A DNA stretch of 32,145 nt from an uncultured Oceanobacter sp. (GCA_913061185.1 CAJXTI010000045.1:1-32145); one strand, 5' to 3'. Positions 8,027-16,646 are shown, numbered from the stretch's first letter. The notes: a model not told the origin generated them from the sequence alone. Translations and numbers: made by a program.

Positions 8027-9553
8027 ATGCTACCCGCCGTACTGAAACTGCCCGCCTCCAGCCCGTCCAGCGCTCGCCGTATCACCGGCATAATGGCGCT
8101 GCTGGTTTTGCTGGCGCTGTTGGCGTTACCGTGGGCTGACCTGGCAATTTATCCGGTTGACCCCTGGGCCGAACTGGCGCGTATTGGTCAGGGCATTATC
8201 CTGCCGTACTGGAACAGCCCTTGGGTGTTGCTGGAATCACTGGCCCAGACGGTGGCCTTCGCCTTGTTGGCGGTGGCACTGGCAGCACCGCTGGGTATGT
8301 TGCTGGCCATGGTATTTCACTGGACAGCAGTAAGATTACTCTGCGCCGCCGTACGCTCAGTACACGAGCTGTTTTGGGGACTGCTGTTTATGCAGGTGTA
8401 TGGGCTCAGCGCCACTACCGGCTTGCTGGCCATTCTGGTGCCCTATACCGGCGTATTTGCCAAGGTATTCGCTGAAACCATCGACTTGCAGGATCGCGAT
8501 GCCTATCGCAGCCTGCCCCGCGTCAACCGACTGATTGGCTGGGCCTATACCCGCATTCCACAAACCTTACCCGCGCTGCTGAGCTACACCCGCTATCGTT
8601 TTGAATGCGCGCTGCGCTCCAGTGCCATCCTCGGTTTTATTGGCTTGCCCACTCTGGGGTTCCATCTCGAAACCGCCTTCAAACAAGGCCAGTATGCAGA
8701 AGCTGGAGCCTTGCTCTGGGCCTTCCTGATGCTGCTGGCCAGCATTCGGCTGTGGTTACGCCCGGCACTGCTGCCACTGTACTTGATCGCTGCCGTCTGG
8801 CTGCTACCAGAAACCATCGGCTTCACCAACAGCAACTATTTTTGGCAGTTTGTCAGTCAGGATATCTGGCCGACGGCGCTGCGCCAGGGAGACTGGGCCG
8901 CCACTCTGGACTGGTACTGGCGCATGTTCAGCCACCAGGCCTGGCCTGGCCTGGTGCAAACCTTGCTGCTGACACAACTGGCGCTGGTTCTGACACTGCT
9001 GGTGATTTTACTGATCTATCCGTTTGCCAGCCGCGCCCTCGTCAACCAACCGCTATACGGCCTCGGGCGTTTTGCCCTGCTGGTGATGCGCTCCACCCCG
9101 GAAATGATTCTGGCGTTTGTTTTATTGTTGTTGTTTGGCCCCTCGGGGTTACCTGCCGTGATCGCCCTGGCCATTCACAATGGCGGCCTGATTGCCTTCC
9201 TGGTGGCTAATAACAGCAACAGTGAGCAGGCGATCCATGGCCGACGCCCGGATGATCCGGCTGGGCTGCTGCGCTATACCTATGTCGAAACCCCACGGCA
9301 ATTGCCATCGATGTTGGCCTGGTTGTTTTACCGCTGGGAAGTCATGCTGCGCGAGAGCGCCATCATGGGGATACTGGGCATCACCACACTGGGCTTTTTT
9401 ATCGACTCGGCATTTGAAGAAATCCGTTACGATCGGGCTTTTTTCCTGATTCTGATCACCGCCGGGCTGAATATTATCGTTGATGCCTGTTCGCGCAGAT
9501 TACGCCAGTTGGCACTGGTGCAACCCGGCCAGGCAAATCAAGGGCGTCACTGA
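8027..9553 (+). CDS. phnE: PhnE-type permease, two permease domains in one chain
   Basis: The 508-residue protein is about twice the usual PhnE length and has two homologous halves. Each half ends with a copy of the ATPase-contacting EAA-like loop: RFECALRSSAILGFIGLPTLG near residue 190 and RWEVMLRESAIMGILGITTLG near residue 440. Many hydrophobic segments fit around 10-12 membrane helices. Duplicated or fused PhnE permeases occur in some phosphonate/phosphite-type transporters, so the pair of permease subunits is built in cis. It is the last gene of the phnDCE unit. The N-terminal 20 residues are not conserved in type, and the ATG at 8027 directly follows the phnC stop. Confidence 0.88.
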   Translation: MLPAVLKLPASSPSSARRITGIMALLVLLALLALPWADLAIYPVDPWAELARIGQGIILPYWNSPWVLLESLAQTVAFALLAVALAAPLGMLLAMVFHWTAVRLLCAAVRSVHELFWGLLFMQVYGLSATTGLLAILVPYTGVFAKVFAETIDLQDRDAYRSLPRVNRLIGWAYTRIPQTLPALLSYTRYRFECALRSSAILGFIGLPTLGFHLETAFKQGQYAEAGALLWAFLMLLASIRLWLRPALLPLYLIAAVWLLPETIGFTNSNYFWQFVSQDIWPTALRQGDWAATLDWYWRMFSHQAWPGLVQTLLLTQLALVLTLLVILLIYPFASRALVNQPLYGLGRFALLVMRSTPEMILAFVLLLLFGPSGLPAVIALAIHNGGLIAFLVANNSNSEQAIHGRRPDDPAGLLRYTYVETPRQLPSMLAWLFYRWEVMLRESAIMGILGITTLGFFIDSAFEEIRYDRAFFLILITAGLNIIVDACSRRLRQLALVQPGQANQGRH

Positions 9554-9618
9554 AACACCTGCGTCTGAACCGCCACCAGACCCCAACTCTGTCCATACCA
9601 ACCACCGGAGCCTTACTT

Positions 9619-10923
9619 GTGATCACCCCGACCGCTGCTGCTGTTCCTCCCCAACGGACTGCCGCTATTATTGGCGCAGGCCCCGCAGGACTGATGGCGG
9701 CAGAACAGCTTGCCAGCCGGGGCTACCGGGTCGATGTGTTTGATGCCATGCCCAGTGTCGCCCGCAAATTTTTGCTGGCCGGTATCGGCGGCATGAACAT
9801 TACCCATTCGGAAGATTACAGCACCTTTGTTGAACGCTATGGCCATGCCTGCGCTTGGCTCAAACCCATACTGGACGATCTCACACCAGAACAGCTGCGC
9901 GGCTGGATACATGGCCTCGGCATCGACACCTTTGTCGGCACCTCAGGCCGGGTTTTCCCCACCGATATGAAAGCCGCGCCGTTACTGCGAGCCTGGCTAC
10001 ACCGTCTCAAGGCACAAGGAGTGGTGTTTCACCCACGTCATCGATGGCAGGGCTGGCCAAGTGGCAGCGACCCGCACACCTGGTGTTTCGACACCCCGGA
10101 TGGCACAGTGCAGCGCTCATTCGATGGCGTGGTACTGGCACTCGGTGGCGCCAGCTGGGCCAGACTCGGATCCGATGGCCGCTGGGCCACCTGGCTGCAA
10201 CAGCAACAGGTTGATATTGCGCCATTGCAGCCCAGCAATTGCGGTTTTGACGTCCCCTGGAGTGACTTCCTCAAGGAAAAATTTGCCGGTACGCCGATCA
10301 AACACATCCAGCTGTCGCTGACCGATATCGACGGTAAACAGTGGCAACGTACCGGCGAATTTGTCGTCAGTGAATACGGCATCGAAGGCAGCCTGATCTA
10401 CGCTCTCAGCGCCCCTCTCAGAGAACGACTGCGCGAACAACAAAACCCACAGATGCGCAACTCCAGCAACCACCAGCCGCTGCTCACACTCGATTGGCTG
10501 CCGCACGTTGCCTTGCAAGACACAGAAAAAAAACTGTGCCAAGGTAAAAAAGGCCTGTCATTTGCCAACCTGCTGCGTAAAAAACTCAACTTACCTGCCA
10601 TCACCAGCACCCTGCTGCGCGAATGCTGCCCACAGCTGGACAACCGCGACCCCCATGCAGTTGCCAACGCCCTCAAAGCCATGCCGCTTAACCCGCTACA
10701 ACCCCGCCCGATCAACGAAGCCATCAGCAGCGCCGGTGGCGTGCAATCCAGTGCCGTCAACGACCAGCTGATGCTCAACGCCCTGCCCGGCGTGTTTGTT
10801 GCTGGAGAAATGCTCGACTGGGAAGCCCCCACCGGCGGCTATTTACTCACCGCGTGTTTTGCCACCGGCAAGCGGGCCGGGAATGGCTTGGTGGAGTGGC
10901 TGGAAGCGCAAGCAATAAGCTGA
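9619..10923 (+). CDS. BaiN/HI0933-family NAD(P)/FAD-dependent oxidoreductase (PP_4765-type flavoprotein)
   Basis: The 434-residue protein has an N-terminal FAD-binding GAGPAGLMAAE motif (residues about 18-28), the family motif KFLLAGIGGMNITHSED near residue 52, and a C-terminal FAD motif in VFVAGEMLDWEAPTGGYLL. These are hallmarks of the HI0933/BaiN family, and the IGGMNITHSE form points to the branch named after Pseudomonas PP_4765. The physiological reaction is unknown. Translation probably starts at GTG 9619, with a GGAG box about 9 nt upstream; no ATG fits. It follows phnE by 65 nt on the same strand and could be co-transcribed, but no functional link is evident. Confidence 0.88.
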   Translation: MITPTAAAVPPQRTAAIIGAGPAGLMAAEQLASRGYRVDVFDAMPSVARKFLLAGIGGMNITHSEDYSTFVERYGHACAWLKPILDDLTPEQLRGWIHGLGIDTFVGTSGRVFPTDMKAAPLLRAWLHRLKAQGVVFHPRHRWQGWPSGSDPHTWCFDTPDGTVQRSFDGVVLALGGASWARLGSDGRWATWLQQQQVDIAPLQPSNCGFDVPWSDFLKEKFAGTPIKHIQLSLTDIDGKQWQRTGEFVVSEYGIEGSLIYALSAPLRERLREQQNPQMRNSSNHQPLLTLDWLPHVALQDTEKKLCQGKKGLSFANLLRKKLNLPAITSTLLRECCPQLDNRDPHAVANALKAMPLNPLQPRPINEAISSAGGVQSSAVNDQLMLNALPGVFVAGEMLDWEAPTGGYLLTACFATGKRAGNGLVEWLEAQAIS

Positions 10924-11110
10924 AGTCTGTCACCAGAACCCACTCGTTGGCATGTTGACCCCGTTGGTATTCAAATTGCTTCAGACTACAGAACAACGCC
11001 CAAACGCCGTGCACTGGCACACTTTCTGTGGCATTCGCTGCAATTGAGACACGCAGCTCTGTGCGTTTCAGAACAACAAGGGCACCCAGTCATCGTCCGG
11101 GAGATAAAGC

Positions 11111-11647
11111 ATGCAGGACAACGTGTGGTCTGACGAAGAACAACAATGGGTTATCTGGAATGGCTTTTACGGTCTGGTGACTCTGGTCACCCTCGGCGAC
11201 ATCGAGAGCGGTCCAGACGGCCGCCTGGCCTGGCTGGAAGAACCCTTTGAGATGGTTGGCCCCTTCAACCTTGATGAACTGGAAACGACCGGACGCATTG
11301 CTTTTGAAGAATGCCTGGTGTTATCCCGTCAGCGCTGGCAACAGGATCAGGTGGTTTTGCGCCGCGAAGGGCTGAAAAAACGCCGCCAAGCAGAAGAACG
11401 TCTGAGTTCAGAGCGGGCACGATTCAACCAACGTCGGGGTGGCCAGGTATCACAGCAGCAACCGGTCGACGACAGCCTGCACCGCCAGGCGCTTGAATTA
11501 CCCGGTGATGGCAAACTCAAGCCTGCAGACATCAAGGCTGCCTACCGCAAACTTGCACAAAAGATGCACCCGGATGCTGGCGGCAGTTCCGAGCAATTCG
11601 TACGTATTACCGCTGCCCGTGACGAGCTGCTACTGCGGGCGTCCTGA
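11111..11647 (+). CDS. J-domain (DnaJ-like) protein with a C-terminal J domain
   Basis: The 178-residue protein ends in a J domain (residues about 120-178). This contains IKAAYRKLAQKMHPDAGGSSEQF, with the HPD tripeptide that stimulates Hsp70 ATPase activity. The N-terminal 60 residues are acidic and Trp-rich and not recognised. The middle is a charged Arg/Glu/Gln-rich helix (residues about 78-115). There are no zinc-finger or substrate-binding DnaJ domains, so it is a co-chaperone of the specialised, DjlA-like or class III kind. The start has a GGGAGA site. It stands alone on the + strand and converges on an FAH-family gene. Confidence 0.85.
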   Translation: MQDNVWSDEEQQWVIWNGFYGLVTLVTLGDIESGPDGRLAWLEEPFEMVGPFNLDELETTGRIAFEECLVLSRQRWQQDQVVLRREGLKKRRQAEERLSSERARFNQRRGGQVSQQQPVDDSLHRQALELPGDGKLKPADIKAAYRKLAQKMHPDAGGSSEQFVRITAARDELLLRAS

Positions 11648-11704
11648 CAACTGGGACAACGGGTCTGAATTCCGTTGGCAAATGATGCTTGGAATACGGA
11701 GCCC

Positions 11705-11730
11705 TTGTTTACCCCTTTTGTTTACCCCTT
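11705..11730. repeat. Tandem 13-bp repeat, two perfect copies
   Basis: TTGTTTACCCCTT occurs at 11705-11717 and again at 11718-11730, in the short convergent gap between the J-domain gene and the FAH-family gene. No function is evident. Confidence 0.7.
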
Positions 11731-11740
11731 GCCTGGGCAA

Positions 11741-12796
11741 TCAGCCTGCAATGCAGCTATTACGCTGAAACCCCAACCCCTCAATGGTGCTTTCCACCAC
11801 ATCGCCGGGTTTGAGGAAGCGATGATAGTGAGAGCCATTCCCTGCCGGCGAGCCAGTAATCAGAATATCACCAGGATATAAACGGATACGCCTGCTGAGG
11901 TATACCAGCAAGCGGGGAATATTGAAGATCATGTCAGCGCTGGTTTCGTTTTGCATAACGTCACCGTTAAGCCTCAGTGTCATACGCAGATCATGGGGAT
12001 TATCAATATGGTTGGCCGGTACCAGAAATGGCCCCATCGGCGAGTAGGTTGGCAGTGATTTCCCCATGAGCCAGTCGGTGCCAATGGCTTTGAGATCAGA
12101 CCGGTGTATCAGTTCGCGGTTGGTGATGTCGTTCACCAGGGTATACCCCGCCACGGCGTCCATCGCATTGTCTTCGGTAAGTTGATAAGCCTGCTTGCCG
12201 ATCACCACCGCCAGTTCCAGCTCCCAGTCCGGTTGTTCCACATCTGCGGTGATCACAATCGGATCATAGGGGCCGCTAATGGAGGAATTGACCTTGCTGA
12301 ACAGGTAGGGTTCGCCGAGCACTCGCCGATCCATAAAAGCGGTCGCAAATGCCAACCGTTCAGCTTCATTCATGTTTTGCACAGCGTCTTCACGATGCTG
12401 ATCCACGATCAGATCAATGACGTGTTTGCGGTAGTTGGCACCAGAGCAGAAGAATTGTCGGGGTTGTTCTATCGGGGCGTGTATCTGCAAGAGCGCCAAA
12501 GGTACCGGACGCACTTTCAGTAAAGGGTGTTGCCAATGGGATGCGCGTAACTGCTCGGCGATGACCGTTATGGTCGCCAGGTTAACCGCCCAGTGTTGCA
12601 ACAGTGCGAGCAGGTCGCTACTACCGATCAATGGCAGTCCCTGTGATTCTGCCATACCGGCCAGTGCATCCAGGGCGATGACCTGATCAGCCATTACCAG
12701 CCCGGCAAAGGGGCGAGCGCCAGCAATGGAAAACGTACCCAGTCCGTAAAACGCCAGCTCTGGCCGTGCGGTGGTTTGCGGGGTTGAAGCTGTCAT
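11741..12796 (-). CDS. Fumarylacetoacetate hydrolase (FAH)-family protein, copy 1
   Basis: The 351-residue product shows canonical FAH-family blocks: SGANYRKHV near residue 115, the metal-binding acidic segment DWELELAVVIG near residue 190, GKSLPTYSPMGPFLV near residue 243, and GDILITGSPAGNG near the C-terminus. Family members use Mg2+ or Mn2+ to hydrolyse C-C bonds of 1,3-dicarbonyls or to hydrate or decarboxylate ring-cleavage products. ATG 12796 is preferred over GTG 12805 because an AGG box sits 8 nt upstream of it. The gene shares strand with the catabolic operon but is separated by a 430-base gap, so it may have its own promoter. Its substrate is unknown. Confidence 0.9.
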   Translation of the reverse strand: MTASTPQTTARPELAFYGLGTFSIAGARPFAGLVMADQVIALDALAGMAESQGLPLIGSSDLLALLQHWAVNLATITVIAEQLRASHWQHPLLKVRPVPLALLQIHAPIEQPRQFFCSGANYRKHVIDLIVDQHREDAVQNMNEAERLAFATAFMDRRVLGEPYLFSKVNSSISGPYDPIVITADVEQPDWELELAVVIGKQAYQLTEDNAMDAVAGYTLVNDITNRELIHRSDLKAIGTDWLMGKSLPTYSPMGPFLVPANHIDNPHDLRMTLRLNGDVMQNETSADMIFNIPRLLVYLSRRIRLYPGDILITGSPAGNGSHYHRFLKPGDVVESTIEGLGFQRNSCIAG

Positions 12797-12805
12797 ACCG
12801 ATCAC

Positions 12806-13235
12806 CTGTGCAGTCCCGTCATCAACGTCCGTATTCCAAGCGGGAGAAACGTCTCGCCAGAGCCAGGTGTTTTCGGGGTATTATCCAACCGGCACTGAAA
12901 TAATTATTATCACCAGTTATCTGCAAAACCTTGTGTATCAGTCAGGTACTTTGGTGTGAGCCGAAGCTTACGCCGTTTTTATGCTGGTGTGGTAGCCGTT
13001 CCAGCCAACTCTTTTTTCCAAAATCAGCGTTATTACTGCGTTGTCCGCGATTGAAATATCTCTGTGGCAACGGCTGTGCAGTGGAACAACAGGCGCGTTC
13101 ATGACGGTATGCGTGCTGAAATGATGATCCATTCCATTTCTAACGCGCTGGCACCCGTATTTCAACCTGGCCAGCCTGACATTGCCTTGCAGCAATGGGT
13201 CAGACTGGCCACAGCGATACGACAAGCAGTGGTGT
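12806..13235. other. Non-coding stretch inside the catabolic region
   Basis: This 430-base gap lies between the DenD-like gene and FAH copy 1, both on the minus strand. A short open frame at 12968-13261 (-) and another at 13064-13252 (+) show no protein features and no ribosome-binding site, so neither is called. The part nearest FAH copy 1 (about 12880-12960) is AT-rich and could hold its promoter. I recognise no RNA, element or strong inverted repeat; decayed gene remnants are possible. Confidence 0.5.
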
Positions 13236-14186
13236 TTATCCGGCCAGTGTAGCCCGATCAATCAGCGTATCCAGATCCCCATCATGCTGATAACCAATCG
13301 CCAGGGCAGCCTCGGCTTGCAGCGGTGGCTGGGTGGCAAATCCGGCTTCCAGCTCAGCGTTGGGGGCAAAGGTCACCAGATCGAGGCGATCCTGACCGTA
13401 GCGTTTGGCCAGACCGGCAATCAGTTCTTTCATCGTCAGTCGCAGTACCGGCAAGGTGAAATCGCGACGCGGCCTGATATCGGCTTCAGCAATACTGGCA
13501 GCATGAAGCAGATTATCAACACAGCAAGGTACTGACATAAACCAGGAGACGCCCTGCTCGGAGACCGGACAGGTGAAAGGTTCTCCGGCTTTCAATTTCC
13601 AGAAAATATCACTCATATACGCCGACATCAGCCCGGATGGCTGCGGTGGCCGCGCCACTATTCCGGGGAGACGTACAATCCGGCCGTCAATAAATCCGCG
13701 ACGACTGTAGTCTTGCAGCAAAATCTCGGTCGCCAGTTTCTGGTAGCCGTAGCTGATGTGCGGTTTCAATGGCGTATCGTCATTGATCACCTCCGGCATG
13801 GGTGAGCCATACACCGCAATCGTGCTGGTGAACACCATACGAGCCGGTTGTTCGAACTTGCGCAGTGCTTCGTAGAGATTCACGGTGGCGGTCAGGTTCA
13901 CATCCAGGCCCAGCTCAAAATGACGCTCGGCAGCACCACCAGGAATGCTGGCCAGATGGAAGACCAGTTCTGGCTCCCCTGCCACCGCTTGCTCCAGTAC
14001 ACCCAGGTCAGCAATACTGCCCTCGACACAGGTAAGGCGGGCATCGTCCGGCAAGCCGTCACAGCTCATGTCGGCAACCGTCAGGGCGGTAATTTTCTCG
14101 CCGTTGATTTCGGTTCCGTCCGCTAACAATCGCTCGACCAGTACGCGACCAACAAAACCGTTGCCGCCGGTGACCATTACCTTCAT
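13236..14186 (-). CDS. NAD-dependent epimerase/dehydratase, D-erythronate dehydrogenase (DenD)-like
   Basis: The 316-residue extended SDR has the N-terminal TGGNGFVG NAD-binding motif. Catalytic residues are the TSTIAVYGSP segment near residue 120 and the YGYQK (Tyr-x3-Lys) motif near residue 150, and LPGIVARP is typical of DenD-type enzymes. DenD oxidises D-erythronate at C2 with NAD+. Here the substrate may be another 2-hydroxy acid or polyol-like intermediate, which is inference. Its ATG overlaps the FAH copy 2 stop by 4 nt (ATGA), so the two are translationally coupled. It is the last tightly linked gene of the operon. Confidence 0.85.
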   Translation of the reverse strand: MKVMVTGGNGFVGRVLVERLLADGTEINGEKITALTVADMSCDGLPDDARLTCVEGSIADLGVLEQAVAGEPELVFHLASIPGGAAERHFELGLDVNLTATVNLYEALRKFEQPARMVFTSTIAVYGSPMPEVINDDTPLKPHISYGYQKLATEILLQDYSRRGFIDGRIVRLPGIVARPPQPSGLMSAYMSDIFWKLKAGEPFTCPVSEQGVSWFMSVPCCVDNLLHAASIAEADIRPRRDFTLPVLRLTMKELIAGLAKRYGQDRLDLVTFAPNAELEAGFATQPPLQAEAALAIGYQHDGDLDTLIDRATLAG

Positions 14187-15208
14187 ACCTTGTGCTCCGT
14201 CGCTGCTACAACGTCGCTGCGGCTGGCATGATCGTGTCCTTTGACAAACGTCTGGTCGATCTTGCCAAACAGTGAGCTGCCATCGCTAGCAAACATCTCG
14301 AATTGCAGGCTTTCATCAAACTGGATAAAGGGCGTGGTCGATTGACCATTATCGATCATTTCTATCGCCCGGCGTTCTGCCAGACAGGCGGAGCCAACCT
14401 CACGAAAACCCTTGTTGGAGAAAGTACCAGTACCCAGCACAGTGCCCGCCCGCAGGTTACGGTTGTAGGCCCAGTGGCTGATCAGATCAGCAAAGCTGAA
14501 GTCCATCTCACGGCCGTTAGGATTACCAAACCATTCGTTATTACGCTGTACGTGCAAGTCGAGATTGACCCGGCCATTAGCGTAGCTGTCGCCCAGTTCG
14601 TCCAGAGTACAGGCTACCGGTGCAAAGGTGGTGGCAGGCTTGGCATTGATAAATCCGAAGCCCATTTGTAATTCGCGAAACAGGTGGCCACGCATGGAAA
14701 CGTCGTTGATCAACGTGAACAGCTTGATGTGGGATTCGGCATTGTCCTTGCCCACGCCCGCAGGGACATCGTTGAGAATAACCGCGATTTCACCTTCAAA
14801 GTCACACTGGTCGTCTTCGGTGGTAAAAGCATAGTCATCGACGGCATTGATAAAGTCGTCACCCTGACGCTGCACCAGAATCGGGATACCCGGTGTTTTT
14901 TTAACGTCCAGGTTGTAAGCCTGTTCCATGATTTTGCCGTGATTCAGGAAGGAAGACGCATCAACAAACTGGTAAGAACGCGGCAGCGGTGCCATCAGAC
15001 GGACAGGTTGAAAGGCCTCTGCCCCACCCCAGCCGTGGTTGTTCAGTTCCTGATTCTGGGCTTCCAGCTCAGGCGCCAGTTCGTCCCAGTTTTCGATCAG
15101 TTGTTGCATGGTGCGCGCAGCAGACGCTTCAATCATTCGGGTCAGTTCCCGATTCACCAGCAACAGGCGGCCATCGCGGCTACCATCTTTCAAGGTGGCA
15201 AGTTTCAT
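14183..15208 (-). CDS. Fumarylacetoacetate hydrolase-family protein, copy 2
   Basis: The 341-residue protein starts MKLATLKDGSRDGRLLLV, typical of a FAH branch with an N-terminal cap domain. Catalytic-domain features are the DFEGEIAVILND acidic metal-ligand segment near residue 137, INDVSMRGHL, INAKPATTFAPVACTLDELG near residue 190, and GTVLGTGTFSNKG near residue 258. It differs clearly from FAH copy 1 and is not a recent duplicate. Annotated relatives are often called fumarylacetoacetases or 2-keto-4-pentenoate hydratase-like, usually without proof. GGAGA precedes the ATG by 6 nt. It lies 44 nt after the VOC gene and overlaps the DenD-like gene. Confidence 0.9.
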   Translation of the reverse strand: MKLATLKDGSRDGRLLLVNRELTRMIEASAARTMQQLIENWDELAPELEAQNQELNNHGWGGAEAFQPVRLMAPLPRSYQFVDASSFLNHGKIMEQAYNLDVKKTPGIPILVQRQGDDFINAVDDYAFTTEDDQCDFEGEIAVILNDVPAGVGKDNAESHIKLFTLINDVSMRGHLFRELQMGFGFINAKPATTFAPVACTLDELGDSYANGRVNLDLHVQRNNEWFGNPNGREMDFSFADLISHWAYNRNLRAGTVLGTGTFSNKGFREVGSACLAERRAIEMIDNGQSTTPFIQFDESLQFEMFASDGSSLFGKIDQTFVKGHDHASRSDVVAATEHKV

Positions 15209-15252
15209 AGGTGTCTCCAGATGTTATCTTTATTGCGCGGCACAGCCGGGTA

Positions 15253-15708
15253 TTAGCCTGCGACGCTGGGAGTCGGGTTCCATAAATGCGGCAACTGGAT
15301 CATCTCGATCAGATTACCGCTGTTATCGCGCAGGAAGGTGGTGGGGGTTCCCTGAATCACCTTGGTGAACACAATGTCGGCTTCCTGCGCTTGCAGGTGC
15401 TGAAGCATCTCGTCCATATCCTGCACACCAAAACAGATGTGCTTGTTGCCGTGCGTTTGCAAATCGGTATTCGGCATCCGCCGTTCATCTGGCAACGGTT
15501 GGGCGTTCTCCAACTGAAACAGCTCGATACGGAAGTTACCGCGCTGAATAAACGCCACATGCGCCGGAATAATGTCGAGATAAACCCGAAATTCCAGCTC
15601 AAACCCCAGCACCCGCTGATACCACGCCAGCGAGGCATCCATATCCGGCACGCTGATACCCAGATGGTCGGGTTTGATTTCGGGGATGTTGGTATTCGTA
15701 GTCGTCAT
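15253..15708 (-). CDS. VOC-superfamily (glyoxalase/dioxygenase-fold) protein
   Basis: The 151-residue protein has two beta-alpha-beta-beta-beta VOC modules. The first contains DHLGISVPDMDASLAWYQRVLGFEL and the second HICFGVQDMDEMLQHLQ, ending with a metal-ligand-like Glu in SGNLIEMIQLP. Candidate metal residues are the His of DHLG, a Glu in RIELFQL, the His of KHICFGV and the last Glu. Family activities include glyoxalase I, methylmalonyl-CoA epimerase and extradiol dioxygenases; which one applies is not clear. The ATG at 15708 has a GAGG site; the frame reads 22 codons further upstream, but those lie in the heptad repeat. Confidence 0.88.
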   Translation of the reverse strand: MTTTNTNIPEIKPDHLGISVPDMDASLAWYQRVLGFELEFRVYLDIIPAHVAFIQRGNFRIELFQLENAQPLPDERRMPNTDLQTHGNKHICFGVQDMDEMLQHLQAQEADIVFTKVIQGTPTTFLRDNSGNLIEMIQLPHLWNPTPSVAG

Positions 15709-15741
15709 GGTGTCCTCGTTAATTTGGGTCTGCGCGTTACC

Positions 15742-15831
15742 AGTCGGACGCTGGACGTCGGACGTCTGAAGCAAAAGATTCAGCCATCCTGCAACGCGTC
15801 AGACCTCAGACCTCAGACGTCAGACGTCCAG
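15742..15831. repeat. Degenerate 7-bp repeat array with long inverted repeat (array A)
   Basis: Four heptads (15742-15769, consensus CGTCGGA/CGTCTGA) and five heptads (15797-15831, consensus CGTCAGA with CCTCAGA variants) fill the gap between the SDR and VOC genes. The two halves face each other. Bases 15750-15769 match the reverse complement of 15813-15832 at 19 of 20 positions, so the transcript could fold into a long hairpin with a loop of about 43 nt. The same heptad recurs at 17958-17985. Confidence 0.8.
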
Positions 15832-15842
15832 CCAATCAGTCA

Positions 15843-16646
15843 TCAACTCAGCGGTCGTCCGCCATCCACCGGCAATACAACACCGGTGGTAAAGGTCATA
15901 AAGCTGGCTGCTGCAATCACGGCATCTGCCACTTCTTCTGGCGCGGCCAGGCGTTTGAGCGGAGTGCGTTCGCACTGCTCATCGCGCCAGCTCTGATCCA
16001 TCTGCTTGACAAAATCCGTATCCGCCAGCCCCGGTGACACCGACACCACGCGAATGCCGGGGGCTAATGCCCGCGCCAGCGATTTGGTCATGTTGTCGAC
16101 CGCTGCCTTGGAAGCGCAGTAGATGACGTTGCTGCCCATCGCTGTTACCGCCGCGATGGAAGAAATATTCACCACCAGGCCGGCACCGCTTTCCTGCAGC
16201 AAGGTTTTGAAAGCACGAGTCGCCGCAAACGGGCCACGTACATTGGTCGCCAGAATCCGGTCAATAAGTTCATCATCCAGACCATCGAGATCATCATGCG
16301 GGCAATAACGGGTGGTACCGGCACAGTTCACCAGCAGATCACAACGGCCATACCGCTCACGTACCAGCTCAGCCAACACCTTCATGGCGCTGGAGTCCGT
16401 CACCGGTGCAGCCAGCGCACAGTGAGGAATATCCAGGGTGTGGGCTGGCAGCACAGGTAATTGTTCCGCCAGTTCTTCCGCCGGTTGTTGTGAGCTGTTA
16501 TAGCCCACCACAACACAAGCGCCCGCTTCTGCCAGGCGCTGGCAAATGGCGGCACCCAGGCCGCCACTACCACCGGTTACAACCGCGACCTTACCTTGCA
16601 TTTCGGTGCCATAAAGCGCCTTGATCACAGGCTCGGCGGTGGCCAT
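15843..16646 (-). CDS. Short-chain dehydrogenase/reductase (SDR), copy B
   Basis: The 267-residue classical SDR has the TGGSGGLG cofactor motif (residues about 24-31), NCAGT, and the catalytic NISS...YCASK set (Ser, Tyr, Lys) around residues 165-183. It also has the PG motif SVSPGLADTD and a C-terminal VDGG. It interconverts an alcohol and a ketone with NAD(P)(H). The start codon overlaps the histidinol-dehydrogenase-like stop by one base (TAATG), indicating tight coupling and probably consecutive steps. An N-terminal extension of about 16 residues precedes the Rossmann motif. The substrate is not identifiable. Confidence 0.92.
   Translation of the reverse strand: MATAEPVIKALYGTEMQGKVAVVTGGSGGLGAAICQRLAEAGACVVVGYNSSQQPAEELAEQLPVLPAHTLDIPHCALAAPVTDSSAMKVLAELVRERYGRCDLLVNCAGTTRYCPHDDLDGLDDELIDRILATNVRGPFAATRAFKTLLQESGAGLVVNISSIAAVTAMGSNVIYCASKAAVDNMTKSLARALAPGIRVVSVSPGLADTDFVKQMDQSWRDEQCERTPLKRLAAPEEVADAVIAAASFMTFTTGVVLPVDGGRPLS

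Noticed and set aside
6390..9553. Full phosphonate catabolic cluster
   Set aside because: Only the importer genes are visible; no C-P lyase, phosphonatase or phosphite dehydrogenase genes are in the window.
12968..13261. 97-residue open frame on the minus strand
   Set aside because: It starts inside the end of the DenD-like gene, has no ribosome-binding site, and its composition is unlike a conserved protein.
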